A stretch of DNA of 64,000 bases from Flavobacterium azizsancarii (lineage in GTDB: Bacteria; Bacteroidota; Bacteroidia; Flavobacteriales; Flavobacteriaceae): positions 62,001 to 126,000 of the forward strand of contig NZ_JAMZNK010000011.1 in assembly GCF_027980145.1 (NCBI RefSeq), read 5' to 3'. A program made the position numbers and the translations under genes. Shown piece after piece: positions 15,224 through 24,437 of this stretch (positions are counted from its first letter, which is position 1; each line of letters opens with the position of its first letter). Below the pieces are notes generated by a model, which saw only the letters and a list, made by a program, of their open reading frames with translations, searched no databases and was not told the origin of the DNA.

Positions 15224-17410
15224 ATGGAAATGGAACAGTTTTATTACGACAACAAAATTGTAAAAAAATTCATTTACGCCACTATTCTCTTTGGAGTAGT
15301 AGGTATGTTAGTAGGGCTAACCTTAGCGGTTATGTACCTTTATCCCAACATCACAGATGGAATTTCGTGGCTTAGCTACGGTCGATTAAGACCTTTGCAT
15401 ACCAATGCTGTTATTTTTGCTTTTGTTGGTAATGCCTTTTTTGCGGGTATGTATTATTCGCTTCAGCGTTTGCTGAAAGCCAGAATGTTCAGTGATTTTT
15501 TAAGTAATTTACATTTTTGGGGTTGGCAGCTTATTATTGTTGCTGCGGCAATTACACTTCCTTTAGGATATACTTCTTCAAAAGAATATGCTGAATTAGA
15601 ATGGCCTATTGATATCGCTATCGCCGTAATCTGGGTGGTTATGGGTATTAATATGATAGGTACAATGCTTCGTCGTAGAGAGCGTCACTTATATGTTGCA
15701 ATTTGGTTTTATCTGGCAACATTTGTTACAGTAGCAGTTTTACATATTTTTAATAATATCGAAATTCCGGTATCAGCCTTAAAAAGTTATTCGGTTTATG
15801 CAGGAGTTCAGGATGCTTTAGTACAATGGTGGTACGGACATAATGCAGTTGCATTTTTCCTTACAACTCCATTTTTAGGATTAATGTATTACTTTGTACC
15901 AAAAGTAGCCAATCGTCCTGTTTATTCTTATAGACTATCAATTATTCACTTTTGGTCCTTGATTTTTATTTACATCTGGGCAGGTCCTCACCACTTATTA
16001 TACTCAGCATTACCAAACTGGGCTCAAAATTTAGGTGTTGCATTTTCAGTAATGCTTATCGCTCCATCTTGGGGAGGTATGATCAACGGACTTTTAACGT
16101 TAAGAGGTGCCTGGGATAAAGTTCGTGAAGAACCAGTTCTAAAATTCTTTGTGGTAGCCATAACAGGTTACGGAATGGCAACTTTTGAAGGACCAATGCT
16201 TTCGCTGAAAAATGTAAATGCTATTGCACATTATACTGACTGGATTATTGCACACGTTCACGTAGGAGCTTTAGCATGGAATGGTTTTATGTCTTTTGGT
16301 ATTATCTATTGGTTAATTCCCCGAATGACGAAGAGTACATTATTCTCTAAAAAATTAGCCAACTTCCATTTCTGGATAGGTACTTTAGGAATTATTTTAT
16401 ACACTTTGCCTATGTATGTTGCTGGTTTTCAGCAAGCATCAATGTGGAAACAATTTAACCCAGACGGAACATTAACTTACGGAAATTTCCTTGAAACAGT
16501 TACTGCAATTATGCCACTGTACTGGATGAGAGCCATTGGAGGTACATTGTATTTAATTGGAATGTTTACGTTGGTTTACAACATTATAATGACCGTTAGA
16601 GCAGGTGATACTATTGAGGATGAATTAGCTCAGGCTCCGGCATTACAAAGAATAAGCAATAGCAGATTAAAAGGAGAAAAATTCCATAGTTGGTTAGAAA
16701 GAAAACCAATTCAGTTAACCATTTTAGCAACAATTGCTATTTTAATTGGAGGTATAATTCAAATTGTGCCAACAATTATGGTCAAATCGAATATTCCGAC
16801 AATTTCAAGTGTTAAGCCTTATTCACCTTTAGAACTTGAAGGACGTGATTTATATATAAGAGAAGGCTGCGTAGGCTGTCACTCACAATCAGTTCGTCCG
16901 TTTAGAAGTGAAGTAGAACGTTACGGGCCACAATCAAAAGCAGGAGAATTTGTTTACGATCATCCATTTCTTTGGGGATCAAAACGTACAGGTCCTGATT
17001 TATTAAGAGTAGGTGGAAAGTACAATGACAATTGGCATTTTAACCACTTCTGGAATCCACAAAGTATTTCTGCGGGTTCAATTATGCCAGGTTATAAATG
17101 GTTGTTTGATAATGAGCCAATGGACATTTCATTAACTCAAAAGAAAATGCAGGTAATGGTTACCCTTGGTGTTCCTTATACGGAATCTGAAGTTGCAAAT
17201 GCTCAAAAAACATTAAGAGTTCAGGCTATCGCAATTGAAAAAAGCTTAGAAAATGATCCTGACTTTGTCAAAAGTTATGAGCAAAGTAAGAAAAAGGCAG
17301 CTGAAAAAGGCGAAAAATTCGTTCCAATGAACGAGAGAGAAATTGTTGCTTTGATTGCTTATATACAAAGACTTGGAACCGATATTAAAGTAAAAGAGAC
17401 TTCTAAATAA
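15224..17410 (+). CDS. ccoN: Fused cbb3 oxidase subunits I and II (CcoN-CcoO)
   Basis: This is the catalytic subunit of the high-affinity cbb3 terminal oxidase. Residues 1 to about 475 are CcoN with about 12 membrane helices. Haem and CuB His ligands are visible in RPLHTNAVIF, WWYGHNAVAFF, AGPHHLLY and WIIAHVHVGALAWNGF. After a short linker the C-terminal part is CcoO: one membrane helix, a haem c site EGCVGCHSQSVRP (C549, C552, H553), and a likely Met ligand in GSIMPGYKW. In proteobacteria these are separate genes. The 728-residue fusion is known from Bacteroidetes. No stop or frameshift separates the halves. Confidence 0.96.
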   Translation: MEMEQFYYDNKIVKKFIYATILFGVVGMLVGLTLAVMYLYPNITDGISWLSYGRLRPLHTNAVIFAFVGNAFFAGMYYSLQRLLKARMFSDFLSNLHFWGWQLIIVAAAITLPLGYTSSKEYAELEWPIDIAIAVIWVVMGINMIGTMLRRRERHLYVAIWFYLATFVTVAVLHIFNNIEIPVSALKSYSVYAGVQDALVQWWYGHNAVAFFLTTPFLGLMYYFVPKVANRPVYSYRLSIIHFWSLIFIYIWAGPHHLLYSALPNWAQNLGVAFSVMLIAPSWGGMINGLLTLRGAWDKVREEPVLKFFVVAITGYGMATFEGPMLSLKNVNAIAHYTDWIIAHVHVGALAWNGFMSFGIIYWLIPRMTKSTLFSKKLANFHFWIGTLGIILYTLPMYVAGFQQASMWKQFNPDGTLTYGNFLETVTAIMPLYWMRAIGGTLYLIGMFTLVYNIIMTVRAGDTIEDELAQAPALQRISNSRLKGEKFHSWLERKPIQLTILATIAILIGGIIQIVPTIMVKSNIPTISSVKPYSPLELEGRDLYIREGCVGCHSQSVRPFRSEVERYGPQSKAGEFVYDHPFLWGSKRTGPDLLRVGGKYNDNWHFNHFWNPQSISAGSIMPGYKWLFDNEPMDISLTQKKMQVMVTLGVPYTESEVANAQKTLRVQAIAIEKSLENDPDFVKSYEQSKKKAAEKGEKFVPMNEREIVALIAYIQRLGTDIKVKETSK

Positions 17411-17417
17411 CAGCACT

Positions 17418-17618
17418 ATGTTTGAACAAATAAAACACAATATGGAGACTATTTCGGGTATAGAGATTTACCCGATACTTTCTCTCCTGATATTCTTTTT
17501 CTTTTTTGTAGGATTAGGTTTTTGGGTATTCTCATATAAGAAAGAAAAAATACAGGAAATGAGTGAAATACCTTTAGATGAAGGATACAGTATAATTTCA
17601 AAAGATAATTTAAAATGA
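17418..17618 (+). CDS. ccoQ: CcoQ/FixQ-like small oxidase subunit
   Basis: This 66-residue protein has a single membrane helix (YPILSLLIFFFFFVGLGFWV) and a charged cytoplasmic tail, the layout of CcoQ, which stabilises the cbb3 complex. The sequence is weakly conserved, so the call rests on size, topology and position between ccoNO and ccoP. Its stop overlaps the ccoP start by 4 bp (ATGA), indicating translational coupling. Confidence 0.85.
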   Translation: MFEQIKHNMETISGIEIYPILSLLIFFFFFVGLGFWVFSYKKEKIQEMSEIPLDEGYSIISKDNLK

Positions 17619-18553
17619 AAAAGTTTTTCCCAGCATATATAAGAGTACCGCTGATTTTCTTCATCGTTTTTGGTCTGATGGAGTATTGTATAGATTCAGG
17701 CGATAGGCCGGCATTTATAAAATACCCAATGGTATCTGTCTTTTTGTTTGTATTTCTGTTCATTTTAATTGCAATCGAAATTACATTAAGTGCCGTTAAT
17801 CGAATTATGTACCAATTGATGTCACCGGAAGAAAAGGCAAAACTGGAATATGAAAATAGTTTGAGTTTAACAGAAAGTACTTGGTATAAAGATTTAATGC
17901 ACAAGCTTACTAAAACGCAGCCTATCGAAAAAGAAGGTGACCTATTAATGGATCATGATTATGATGGCATTAAAGAGTTAGATAATAATTTACCGCCATG
18001 GTGGGTATATTTATTCTATATCTGTGTTATTTTTGGAGTTGTTTATTTTGCTCGTTATGAGGTTTTTGGAGGAGATGATCAGGAGATGGAGCTTAAAAAA
18101 GAAATGGCTCAGGCAAAAATTGATGTAGACGAATACCTTAAAACTGCGCCGGATTTAATGGATGAGAAAACAGTTGTTTTACTTACAGATCCAGAAAGTT
18201 TAGCAGCAGGTAAAGAAATATTTACAACGAACTGCGCCGCTTGTCACCGTGCTGACGCTGGTGGACAAATTGGACCTAACTTAACTGATGATCATTGGAT
18301 TTTAGGCGGAGGAATAAAAAATCTCTTTCATACTATAACCAATGGAGGTCGTGACGGAAAAGGAATGATTGCCTGGAAAGGAACTTTGAAACCAAAGGAA
18401 ATTCAAAAAGTAGCAAGTTATATTCTATCCTTACAAGGTAGTAATCCAAAAGATCCAAAAGAACCGGAAGGCGAGATTTGGGTAGATGAAAGTGCTCCAA
18501 AGAAAGATACCACAGCAAGTACAGCAGCAGATAGTACCCAAGTTAAAAAATAA
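17615..18553 (+). CDS. ccoP: cbb3 oxidase cytochrome c subunit CcoP, mono-haem
   Basis: This 312-residue subunit feeds electrons to the catalytic core. Two N-terminal membrane helices (about 10-65) precede the conserved CcoP segment YDGIKELDNNLPPWWVYLF with a third helix, then a periplasmic cytochrome c domain with NCAACHR (C207, C210, H211) and likely Met in GMIAWKG. Proteobacterial CcoP normally has two CxxCH sites. Only one is visible here. The tail is low complexity and rich in Lys, Pro, Thr and Ala. It overlaps ccoQ by 4 bp and ccoG follows after 12 bp. Confidence 0.93.
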   Translation: MKKFFPAYIRVPLIFFIVFGLMEYCIDSGDRPAFIKYPMVSVFLFVFLFILIAIEITLSAVNRIMYQLMSPEEKAKLEYENSLSLTESTWYKDLMHKLTKTQPIEKEGDLLMDHDYDGIKELDNNLPPWWVYLFYICVIFGVVYFARYEVFGGDDQEMELKKEMAQAKIDVDEYLKTAPDLMDEKTVVLLTDPESLAAGKEIFTTNCAACHRADAGGQIGPNLTDDHWILGGGIKNLFHTITNGGRDGKGMIAWKGTLKPKEIQKVASYILSLQGSNPKDPKEPEGEIWVDESAPKKDTTASTAADSTQVKK

Positions 18554-18565
18554 TTACAATAAATT

Positions 18566-19984
18566 ATGTCAAATTTACCAGACGAAGCTTTTAGAGATAC
18601 CATTGGAACTATTGATGAAGGAGGTAATCGAAAATTTATTTTTCCTAAAAAACCGTCTGGTAAGTTCTATGAGTATCGAAAAATAGTCAGCTATATTTTA
18701 TTAGCCATTTTAATTGCCAATCCGTTTATAAAAGTAAACGGAAATCAATTCATGATGTTTAACGTGATGGAGCGGCGTTTTAATATTTTTGGATTTCCAT
18801 TTTGGCCTCAGGATTTTTATCTCTTTGTGATATCAATGCTGGTTGGTATTGTTTTTATTATCTTGTTTACAGTTGTATTTGGAAGGATTTTTTGTGGATG
18901 GATTTGTCCCCAGACTATTTTTTTAGAAATGGTTTTTCGCCGAATCGAATATTGGATTGATGGCGATCGTGGTGCTCAGATGCGATTGGCAAGGCAAGAA
19001 TGGAATACAGAAAAAATTAGAAAAAGACTGACTAAATGGATTGTCTTTTTTCTGATTTCATTTGGGATTGCTAATGTTTTTCTGGCTTATTTAGTAGGTA
19101 GTGATCAATTGTTCTTAATGGTCGAAGAAGGACCAATTAAGCAATCCAGTAACTTCATTGCGTTATTAATTTTTACAGGAGTTTTCTATTTTGTATTTGT
19201 ATGGTTTCGCGAACAGGTTTGTATTATTGCCTGTCCGTACGGAAGACTGCAGGGAGTTCTTTTAGATAATAAATCTATAAATGTAGCCTATGATTTTGTA
19301 CGCGGGGAAAAAGAAGCCGGTCGTGCAAAATTCAATAAAAAAGAAGACAGGGCAACAACAGGAAAAGGCGATTGTATTGATTGTCATCAGTGCGTGCATG
19401 TTTGCCCAATGGGAATTGATATAAGAAACGGAACACAGTTAGAATGTACTAATTGTACTGCTTGTATCGATGAATGCGACACTATTATGGATAGTGTTGG
19501 TTTGCCAAAAGGTCTTATTAGATATGCGTCTGAAGATGAAATCGTTAAGAAAGCACCTTTTAAATTTACAGGAAGAATGAAAGGCTATACAGCTGTTTTA
19601 TTTATTCTGTTAAGTGTTTTTGTTGGAATGTTGTTTCTTAGAACAGACGTTCAAGCGGTTGTTTTACGTTTACCAGGACAGTTATTTCAGCATAAAGGAG
19701 ATAAGATCAGTAATGTTTATACCTATAAAATTGTTAATAAAACAATGAAGGATTATCATGATATTCATTTTGAATTAATTGATCAAAAAGGAAGTATTGA
19801 AAATGTTGGAAAACAGCATTTCAAAGTTTTAAAAGAGGGTATTTCTCAAGGAACATTGTTTATAGAAATTGACGAAGCTCTTTTGGAAAGTGATAAAACC
19901 AAAGTGAAAATTGGAGTTTATAATGGCAAAGAATTGCTGGAAACAACAACAACAAATTTCTTAGGACCGCGAAGTTTTAATTAG
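18566..19984 (+). CDS. ccoG: CcoG/FixG polyferredoxin
   Basis: CcoG is a membrane cupric reductase that helps supply Cu(I) for cbb3 assembly. The 472-residue protein has about five membrane helices. An N-terminal GWICPQTIFLEMVFRRIEYW lies near residue 112, and two ferredoxin-type clusters are visible as CIDCHQCVHVCPMG and CTNCTACIDECD (about 270-310). The C-terminal soluble part is an Ig-like periplasmic domain ending FLGPRSFN. Length and motif order match the family. Confidence 0.95.
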   Translation: MSNLPDEAFRDTIGTIDEGGNRKFIFPKKPSGKFYEYRKIVSYILLAILIANPFIKVNGNQFMMFNVMERRFNIFGFPFWPQDFYLFVISMLVGIVFIILFTVVFGRIFCGWICPQTIFLEMVFRRIEYWIDGDRGAQMRLARQEWNTEKIRKRLTKWIVFFLISFGIANVFLAYLVGSDQLFLMVEEGPIKQSSNFIALLIFTGVFYFVFVWFREQVCIIACPYGRLQGVLLDNKSINVAYDFVRGEKEAGRAKFNKKEDRATTGKGDCIDCHQCVHVCPMGIDIRNGTQLECTNCTACIDECDTIMDSVGLPKGLIRYASEDEIVKKAPFKFTGRMKGYTAVLFILLSVFVGMLFLRTDVQAVVLRLPGQLFQHKGDKISNVYTYKIVNKTMKDYHDIHFELIDQKGSIENVGKQHFKVLKEGISQGTLFIEIDEALLESDKTKVKIGVYNGKELLETTTTNFLGPRSFN

Positions 19985-20087
19985 TAAAAAAAAAGACCAT
20001 GAAATCGCCACAAATAAAACTTTTTGAAATAAGAACAAATAAAAAGGCGATGCCATATTTGACCAATAACAAATAAAATTTACAAAT

Positions 20088-20537
20088 ATGAAAATCAATT
20101 GGGGAACCGGAATTGTCATTGCATTTGCATTGTTTATGACTTTTATATTATATTTTGTTTTTGAAGTACAATCTAATAGTAAATATGATAATGATTTAGT
20201 AGTTGAAGAATACTACAAACATGATTCGCATTTTCAGGATGAAATGGCCCGAATTCAAAATGCCCATGACTTGCAGTATAAACCTTCTATTTCTTACAGT
20301 GAAAATGGGGTAAAAATAGCTTTTCCTTCTACTTTTGAAAGCAATAAAGTAAAAGGAAATGTTTTGTTATACAGACCATCAAACAAGAAATTTGATTTTG
20401 ACACACAAATTGCCTTGACCAATTCAGCGTTGCTTATTCCGCAAAAGAAGCTTATAAAAGGACGTTGGGATGTAAATATGGAATGGGAATATAACGGAAC
20501 AAAATATTTAACTAAAGAAGTTATTTACGTAAACTAG
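20088..20537 (+). CDS. ccoH: FixH/CcoH-like assembly protein
   Basis: This 149-residue protein has one N-terminal membrane helix (WGTGIVIAFALFMTFILYFV) and a periplasmic beta-rich domain containing VVEEYYKHDSHFQDEMARI, typical of FixH. FixH/CcoH is required for stable assembly of cbb3 oxidase. The position after ccoG is the standard order. It is preceded by a 103-bp gap holding a doubtful 25-codon frame. Confidence 0.88.
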   Translation: MKINWGTGIVIAFALFMTFILYFVFEVQSNSKYDNDLVVEEYYKHDSHFQDEMARIQNAHDLQYKPSISYSENGVKIAFPSTFESNKVKGNVLLYRPSNKKFDFDTQIALTNSALLIPQKKLIKGRWDVNMEWEYNGTKYLTKEVIYVN

Positions 20538-20658
20538 ATGAGAATACTTTAAAAGATATTTTCTACCACAGATTATCAAGATTTGAACTTTTGTTTAAAG
20601 AGATTTTCAAATCCTTTTGATCTTATTTATCTTTTGCAAAAAGAAAAAAACACATCAA

Positions 20659-21360
20659 ATGTTGTACTCAGCTTTTATATTAGGTTTGATTAGCAGCCTG
20701 CACTGTATCGGAATGTGCGGTCCTATTGCTATGATGCTGCCCGTAGATCGCCAAAATGAGGCAAAAAAAGTAACGCAGATTATAACGTATCATTTAGGAA
20801 GATTAACTGCGTACGCAACAATTGGATTAATTTTTGGATTGCTGGGAAAAGGTTTTTATCTCGCAGGAGTACAAAAAAATATGTCTGTTTTTATAGGAGT
20901 AGCCATGATTCTTGTGGTTTTGATACCTGAAAAAGTTTTTTCTAAATACAATTTTTCAAAACCGGTTTATAGAATTATTTCAAAAATTAAATCAAGCCTG
21001 GGGAATCAGTTTAAAAAGAAAACCTACAAATCTCTCTTCACAATAGGATTATTAAACGGTTTTCTGCCCTGCGGAATGGTTTACGTTGCCTTATTTGGTG
21101 CAATTGCAATGCAAAGTGCCGGCTTTGGAGTTTTGTATATGATTTTATTCGGAGTAGGAACTGTGCCTCTAATGACGATCGTAGTTTATATAAATTCATT
21201 GATAAAACTGCCTTTTAGAAATAAGATCCAAAAGGCAATTCCATATGTAGCGGTACTAATAGGTGTTTTATTTATCCTTAGAGGACTATGTTTAGGAATT
21301 CCTTATATCTCTCCATCAAACATAAGTATGAATGTACAAGAAACTCCTAATTGTCATTAA
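20659..21360 (+). CDS. SafE/DsbD-like membrane protein of the cbb3 cluster
   Basis: This 233-residue membrane protein with about six helices is in the sulfite exporter TauE/SafE or DsbD-like superfamily (the YcnJ/CcoA-neighbour type). It begins MLYSAFILGLISSLHCIGMC and has conserved Cys motifs HCIGMCGP and GFLPCGMVY, one on each inverted half. These paired Cys suggest handling of copper or reductant during oxidase biogenesis, an inference. The start at the ATG 20659 is chosen over a TTG at 20617. It converges on hemN with a 4-bp overlap of the ends. Confidence 0.85.
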   Translation: MLYSAFILGLISSLHCIGMCGPIAMMLPVDRQNEAKKVTQIITYHLGRLTAYATIGLIFGLLGKGFYLAGVQKNMSVFIGVAMILVVLIPEKVFSKYNFSKPVYRIISKIKSSLGNQFKKKTYKSLFTIGLLNGFLPCGMVYVALFGAIAMQSAGFGVLYMILFGVGTVPLMTIVVYINSLIKLPFRNKIQKAIPYVAVLIGVLFILRGLCLGIPYISPSNISMNVQETPNCH

Positions 21361-22718
21361 ACAGTCATCGAAAACAAGTCTGTTTCCGGTGATTTTCTTT
21401 TTAAATGTAAATCAAATGCCATACAAATATTGCGTACAAAAGGTCTTCCGGCTTCTGTAATTTTAATTTTGTTTTCTTCGATTACAATTAATTGATCTTT
21501 TTCGATTTCTCTTAGATTTTCCAAAACAGCATGGATTTCTTTAAAATACAATTCATTATCCCATGAAGTTTCAAATTTACATGTTAAGTTTAATATGTGT
21601 TTTCTAATGATTAAATCTTCATTGTTCAAAATATGACCTTTTACCACCGGTAGTTTGTTTTCTTCTAACAATTCATAATAGTCTTCTATACTTTTTGTGT
21701 TTTGGGCAAAACTATACCAGCTGTCACTAATAGATGAAACGCCTAAACCAATCATAAGTTGTGTTTTTGAAGCACTATAACCCATAAAATTTCTGTGTAA
21801 TTCCTTATTCTCGGTTGCTTTATATAAACTATCAGATTTTAAGGCAAAATGATCCATTCCAATTTCATGATATCCGTTTTTAGAAAGCATTTGTTTTCCT
21901 GTTTCATACAGCATTCTTTTTTCAGCATCTTTAGGAAGATTCTCTTCATTGAATCCGCGTTGTCCGTTTCCTTTTATCCACGGCACATGAGCGTAGCTGT
22001 AAAAGGCCAGACGGTCCGGTTTTAGAGAATTTGTTTTTTCGACAGTGTCGATTACGTTTTCAATCGTTTGAAATGGAAGTCCAAATATAATATCATGACC
22101 AATAGAAGTATAACCAATCTCTTTTGCCCAAAAAGTAACTTTTGCTACATTATGGAAGGGTTGAATTCTATGAATCGCTTTCTGAACCTTTTCGGCATAA
22201 TCCTGAACACCAAAACTAACACGGCGAAAGCCGAAATCGTATAATTTTTTAAGGTGTTCATAAGTGGTGTTGTTAGGATGACCTTCAAAACTAAATTCAT
22301 AGTCTTTTGCTTTATTTGCCTTAGAAAGAATACCGCCTATAAGTAATTCTAGATTTTTTGTAGAGAAAAAGGTTGGAGTTCCTCCGCCTAAATGAATTTC
22401 TTTAATAACTGGTTTTTCCTGCAGTAATTGGCAGTACAAATCCCATTCTTTTAAAATGGCTTCTATATACGTTTCTTCGACTGAATGGTTCTTGGTAATG
22501 CGTTTATTGCAACTGCAAAAGGTACACATACTTTCGCAAAATGGTAAGTGTATGTATAAACTGATTCCGTTTTGAGAATTACTTTCTAAAAATGCTTTCT
22601 GAAAAGACGCTATCCATTTTTGATCTGTGAAATCGCTTTCGTTCCAGTACGGAACTGTTGGATAACTTGTATATCTGGGACCTGGGACATTGTACTTTTG
22701 AGTCAGTGAGATTTTCAT
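21357..22718 (-). CDS. hemN: Oxygen-independent coproporphyrinogen III oxidase
   Basis: HemN is a radical-SAM enzyme that makes protoporphyrinogen for haem without oxygen. The radical-SAM cluster motif is HLPFCESMCTFCSC, near residue 60, with the extra fourth Cys typical of HemN. HLGGGTPTF and the SFEGHPNNTT segment follow. From the ATG at 22718 the protein has 453 residues, the usual size. A TTG further up (22742) is rejected. An FNR-type box lies 51 bp upstream with a consensus -7 box, matching ccoI and ccoS, so haem supply and oxidase synthesis are probably coregulated. Confidence 0.95.
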   Translation of the reverse strand: MKISLTQKYNVPGPRYTSYPTVPYWNESDFTDQKWIASFQKAFLESNSQNGISLYIHLPFCESMCTFCSCNKRITKNHSVEETYIEAILKEWDLYCQLLQEKPVIKEIHLGGGTPTFFSTKNLELLIGGILSKANKAKDYEFSFEGHPNNTTYEHLKKLYDFGFRRVSFGVQDYAEKVQKAIHRIQPFHNVAKVTFWAKEIGYTSIGHDIIFGLPFQTIENVIDTVEKTNSLKPDRLAFYSYAHVPWIKGNGQRGFNEENLPKDAEKRMLYETGKQMLSKNGYHEIGMDHFALKSDSLYKATENKELHRNFMGYSASKTQLMIGLGVSSISDSWYSFAQNTKSIEDYYELLEENKLPVVKGHILNNEDLIIRKHILNLTCKFETSWDNELYFKEIHAVLENLREIEKDQLIVIEENKIKITEAGRPFVRNICMAFDLHLKRKSPETDLFSMTV

Positions 22719-22739
22719 AAAGTCAGAATTTGTTTCAAT

Positions 22740-22783
22740 CAAAATTAGAATTTATGCTCTGGATGAAAAATGACAAATATCAT
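22740..22783 (-). promoter_or_regulatory. FNR-type box plus -7 element for hemN
   Basis: ATGACAAATATCAT on the plus strand (22770-22783) is the same inverted half-site pair with one mismatch. On the minus strand, 22 bp later, comes an exact TAATTTTG (22747 down to 22740). Spacing and distance to the start codon match ccoI and ccoS. Confidence 0.7.
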
Positions 22784-22796
22784 ATAATTCCAAATA

Positions 22797-22823
22797 AAAA
22801 GAGGCTCACTAGGAGCCTCTTTT
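22797..22823. terminator. Intrinsic terminator upstream of hemN
   Basis: A perfect GC-rich stem GAGGCTC/GAGCCTC (22801-22807 with 22813-22819) is flanked by A and T runs. It terminates the minus-strand gene ending at 22837 and isolates hemN. Confidence 0.88.
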
Positions 22824-22836
22824 CTGAATTAAATAA

Positions 22837-23313
22837 CTAACGTGAAATAGAATCTTGGATGATTTTAAGCCATTTTTTTGCAAACTGATGATCTTGATAA
22901 GCACTTATTTGTTTGATGCGGTCGTCATCAAAATCATAGAATGGTATTGTAATTTTTTTAGGAGAATCTTTGTCCTGAAATTCAAAGTCAATTTTGACAA
23001 TTGTATCTGAAGGTCCTTCGGTTGTTAAAACTAATTTAGCCGATGCAGCGCTTTTTAAATCCAGATAAGTCGATTCTTGTTGATTTGGATTGAAATTCAT
23101 CAGGATAAATCGTTTGTTTTTTTGATCTAACGTAAGCGTTTTATTGCTTTGAGATTCTGTTAAATCGAAATCTTCCGGATGTGTTGGATTGAATTTCTTT
23201 TTTATTCCTAAAATTTTTGATTTGTTCGCTGCGGTCGATCGTGCAGAATAATAAATAGGAATGGCTACTATGATCGCAATCACAATACCAATTATGGTTA
23301 CACTTGTTTCCAT
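22837..23313 (-). CDS. Membrane-anchored protein of unknown function
   Basis: This 158-residue protein is not recognised. One N-terminal membrane helix (TSVTIIGIVIAIIVAIPIYY) is followed by a soluble domain of alternating strands, with repeated Asp/Lys-rich segments such as FYDFDDDRIKQISAYQDHQF. No catalytic motif is visible. It has its own terminator and is separated by 113 bp from the next minus-strand gene. Confidence 0.65.
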   Translation of the reverse strand: METSVTIIGIVIAIIVAIPIYYSARSTAANKSKILGIKKKFNPTHPEDFDLTESQSNKTLTLDQKNKRFILMNFNPNQQESTYLDLKSAASAKLVLTTEGPSDTIVKIDFEFQDKDSPKKITIPFYDFDDDRIKQISAYQDHQFAKKWLKIIQDSISR

Positions 23314-23426
23314 TGTGTTTTAAAAATTTGGTAAATTATTATGAAATTTGATACTATTTTCAAAAGAGAAAATAGCTCAGTTTGTTGGAAAACTACTGTT
23401 TTCCTGACGGGAACTTCATAAATTGT

Positions 23427-23774
23427 CTACCAAAAAAAATGGAAAGGATAGAGCATTAAAAGAACTTTTTTGCTCTGGGTTGCAAATTGATTTGCAAAAT
23501 TGGATGCTGATTTTACTGCTTTATGCTGAGGAATCACTACCAATAAAGAATCAAACCATTTACCTAATATAGAAGGATTGGTCTTTATATTTGCTGTAAA
23601 TTGATAATTTGCCTGTGGTTGTATAAATGCTAATGAATCAGAGTGATCTATAGAAAAATTAGTATCCGTTTTTTGACTTTCGGTAATTTGAATAGCAGAT
23701 TCATTTGCCTGAACAGCAAAAAAAGCAATTATCAAAAGTGATAGAAAAATAACGGTTCTACGAATCCAATTCAT
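23427..23774 (-). CDS. Small putative exported protein of unknown function
   Basis: This 115-residue frame begins MNWIRRTVIFLSLLIIAFFA and then AVQANES, a plausible signal peptide with an A-x-A type cleavage site near residue 24. The remainder has no motif I recognise and ends in a hydrophobic aromatic tail (LLMLYPFHFFW). It could be a membrane-associated exported protein. Codon use looks like the neighbours. Confidence 0.5.
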   Translation of the reverse strand: MNWIRRTVIFLSLLIIAFFAVQANESAIQITESQKTDTNFSIDHSDSLAFIQPQANYQFTANIKTNPSILGKWFDSLLVVIPQHKAVKSASNFANQFATQSKKVLLMLYPFHFFW

Positions 23775-23894
23775 GGTGGCGAATTTAACTCATAAAATAC
23801 AATTAAAGAAATTTTAAAGAATTAATTAACTTTAAAGTTTGGTTATTATTTTATCCCCAACATTCCTGTAATTATTGCTGAGGATAGAATAAAA

Positions 23895-24317
23895 TTATTT
23901 TTGCATTTTGAAATAATAATCAGCGGAATGTTTTCCACTTCCATAAAAAAGGAAGAAAATACAAGCTAGTAAAACTACTATTGCCAAAATTAAACTCTCA
24001 GAGTGCATATGTCCCATAAAGTTAATAAGGATTGCTCCAAAGAGTATTGGTAACTGAGCTGCAATTGCCCAACGCGTAAGTAGCCCGAAAACGATCATAA
24101 TGCCACCAATCATGTGGGCTGGCGCAATATAATGTACAAGAAACATACCGCCGCCAAATTGATCAATTGGCGAAATTAAATCATGTAAATACTGAATGTT
24201 GGTTATGAACCAAACTCCCTTCATAAATAAAAAAACACCTAAAACAATACGTACTAAATCTACTGGTAAATAAGTGTGCGCATTTGCCCATTTATTTAAA
24301 CTTTTTACATTTTCCAT
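23895..24317 (-). CDS. DoxX family membrane protein
   Basis: This 140-residue protein has four membrane helices and the DoxX pattern: LVRIVLGVFLFMKGVWF near residue 20, then YIAPAHMIGGIMIVFGLLTR and a final helix pair. Family members are linked to redox-stress tolerance or to quinone-related activities, but the biochemical role here is unknown. It stands alone between an exported protein gene and the carboxylase gene. Confidence 0.85.
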   Translation of the reverse strand: MENVKSLNKWANAHTYLPVDLVRIVLGVFLFMKGVWFITNIQYLHDLISPIDQFGGGMFLVHYIAPAHMIGGIMIVFGLLTRWAIAAQLPILFGAILINFMGHMHSESLILAIVVLLACIFFLFYGSGKHSADYYFKMQK

Positions 24318-24437
24318 GATACTACGTGATTAGAAATTACATATAAAGTTACTAATTTTTAATGAAGTATTTGTTTTTAAAGGGTTAAAGATGAGTGATT
24401 TGGTAATTTTTTAACGAATTTAATGTATTTATGAAAA

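Noticed and set aside
19999..20076. 25-codon frame between ccoG and ccoH (MKSPQIKLFE...)
   Set aside because: It has no promoter or hydrophobic or compositional signal and lies in operon spacer DNA. I cannot tell it from chance.
20617..20658. TTG start for the SafE-like protein
   Set aside because: It adds a basic stretch before the conserved first membrane helix, and ATG 20659 fits the family start.
22719..22742. TTG start for hemN
   Set aside because: It overlaps the -7 box (22740-22747), so it would be at or before the transcription start.
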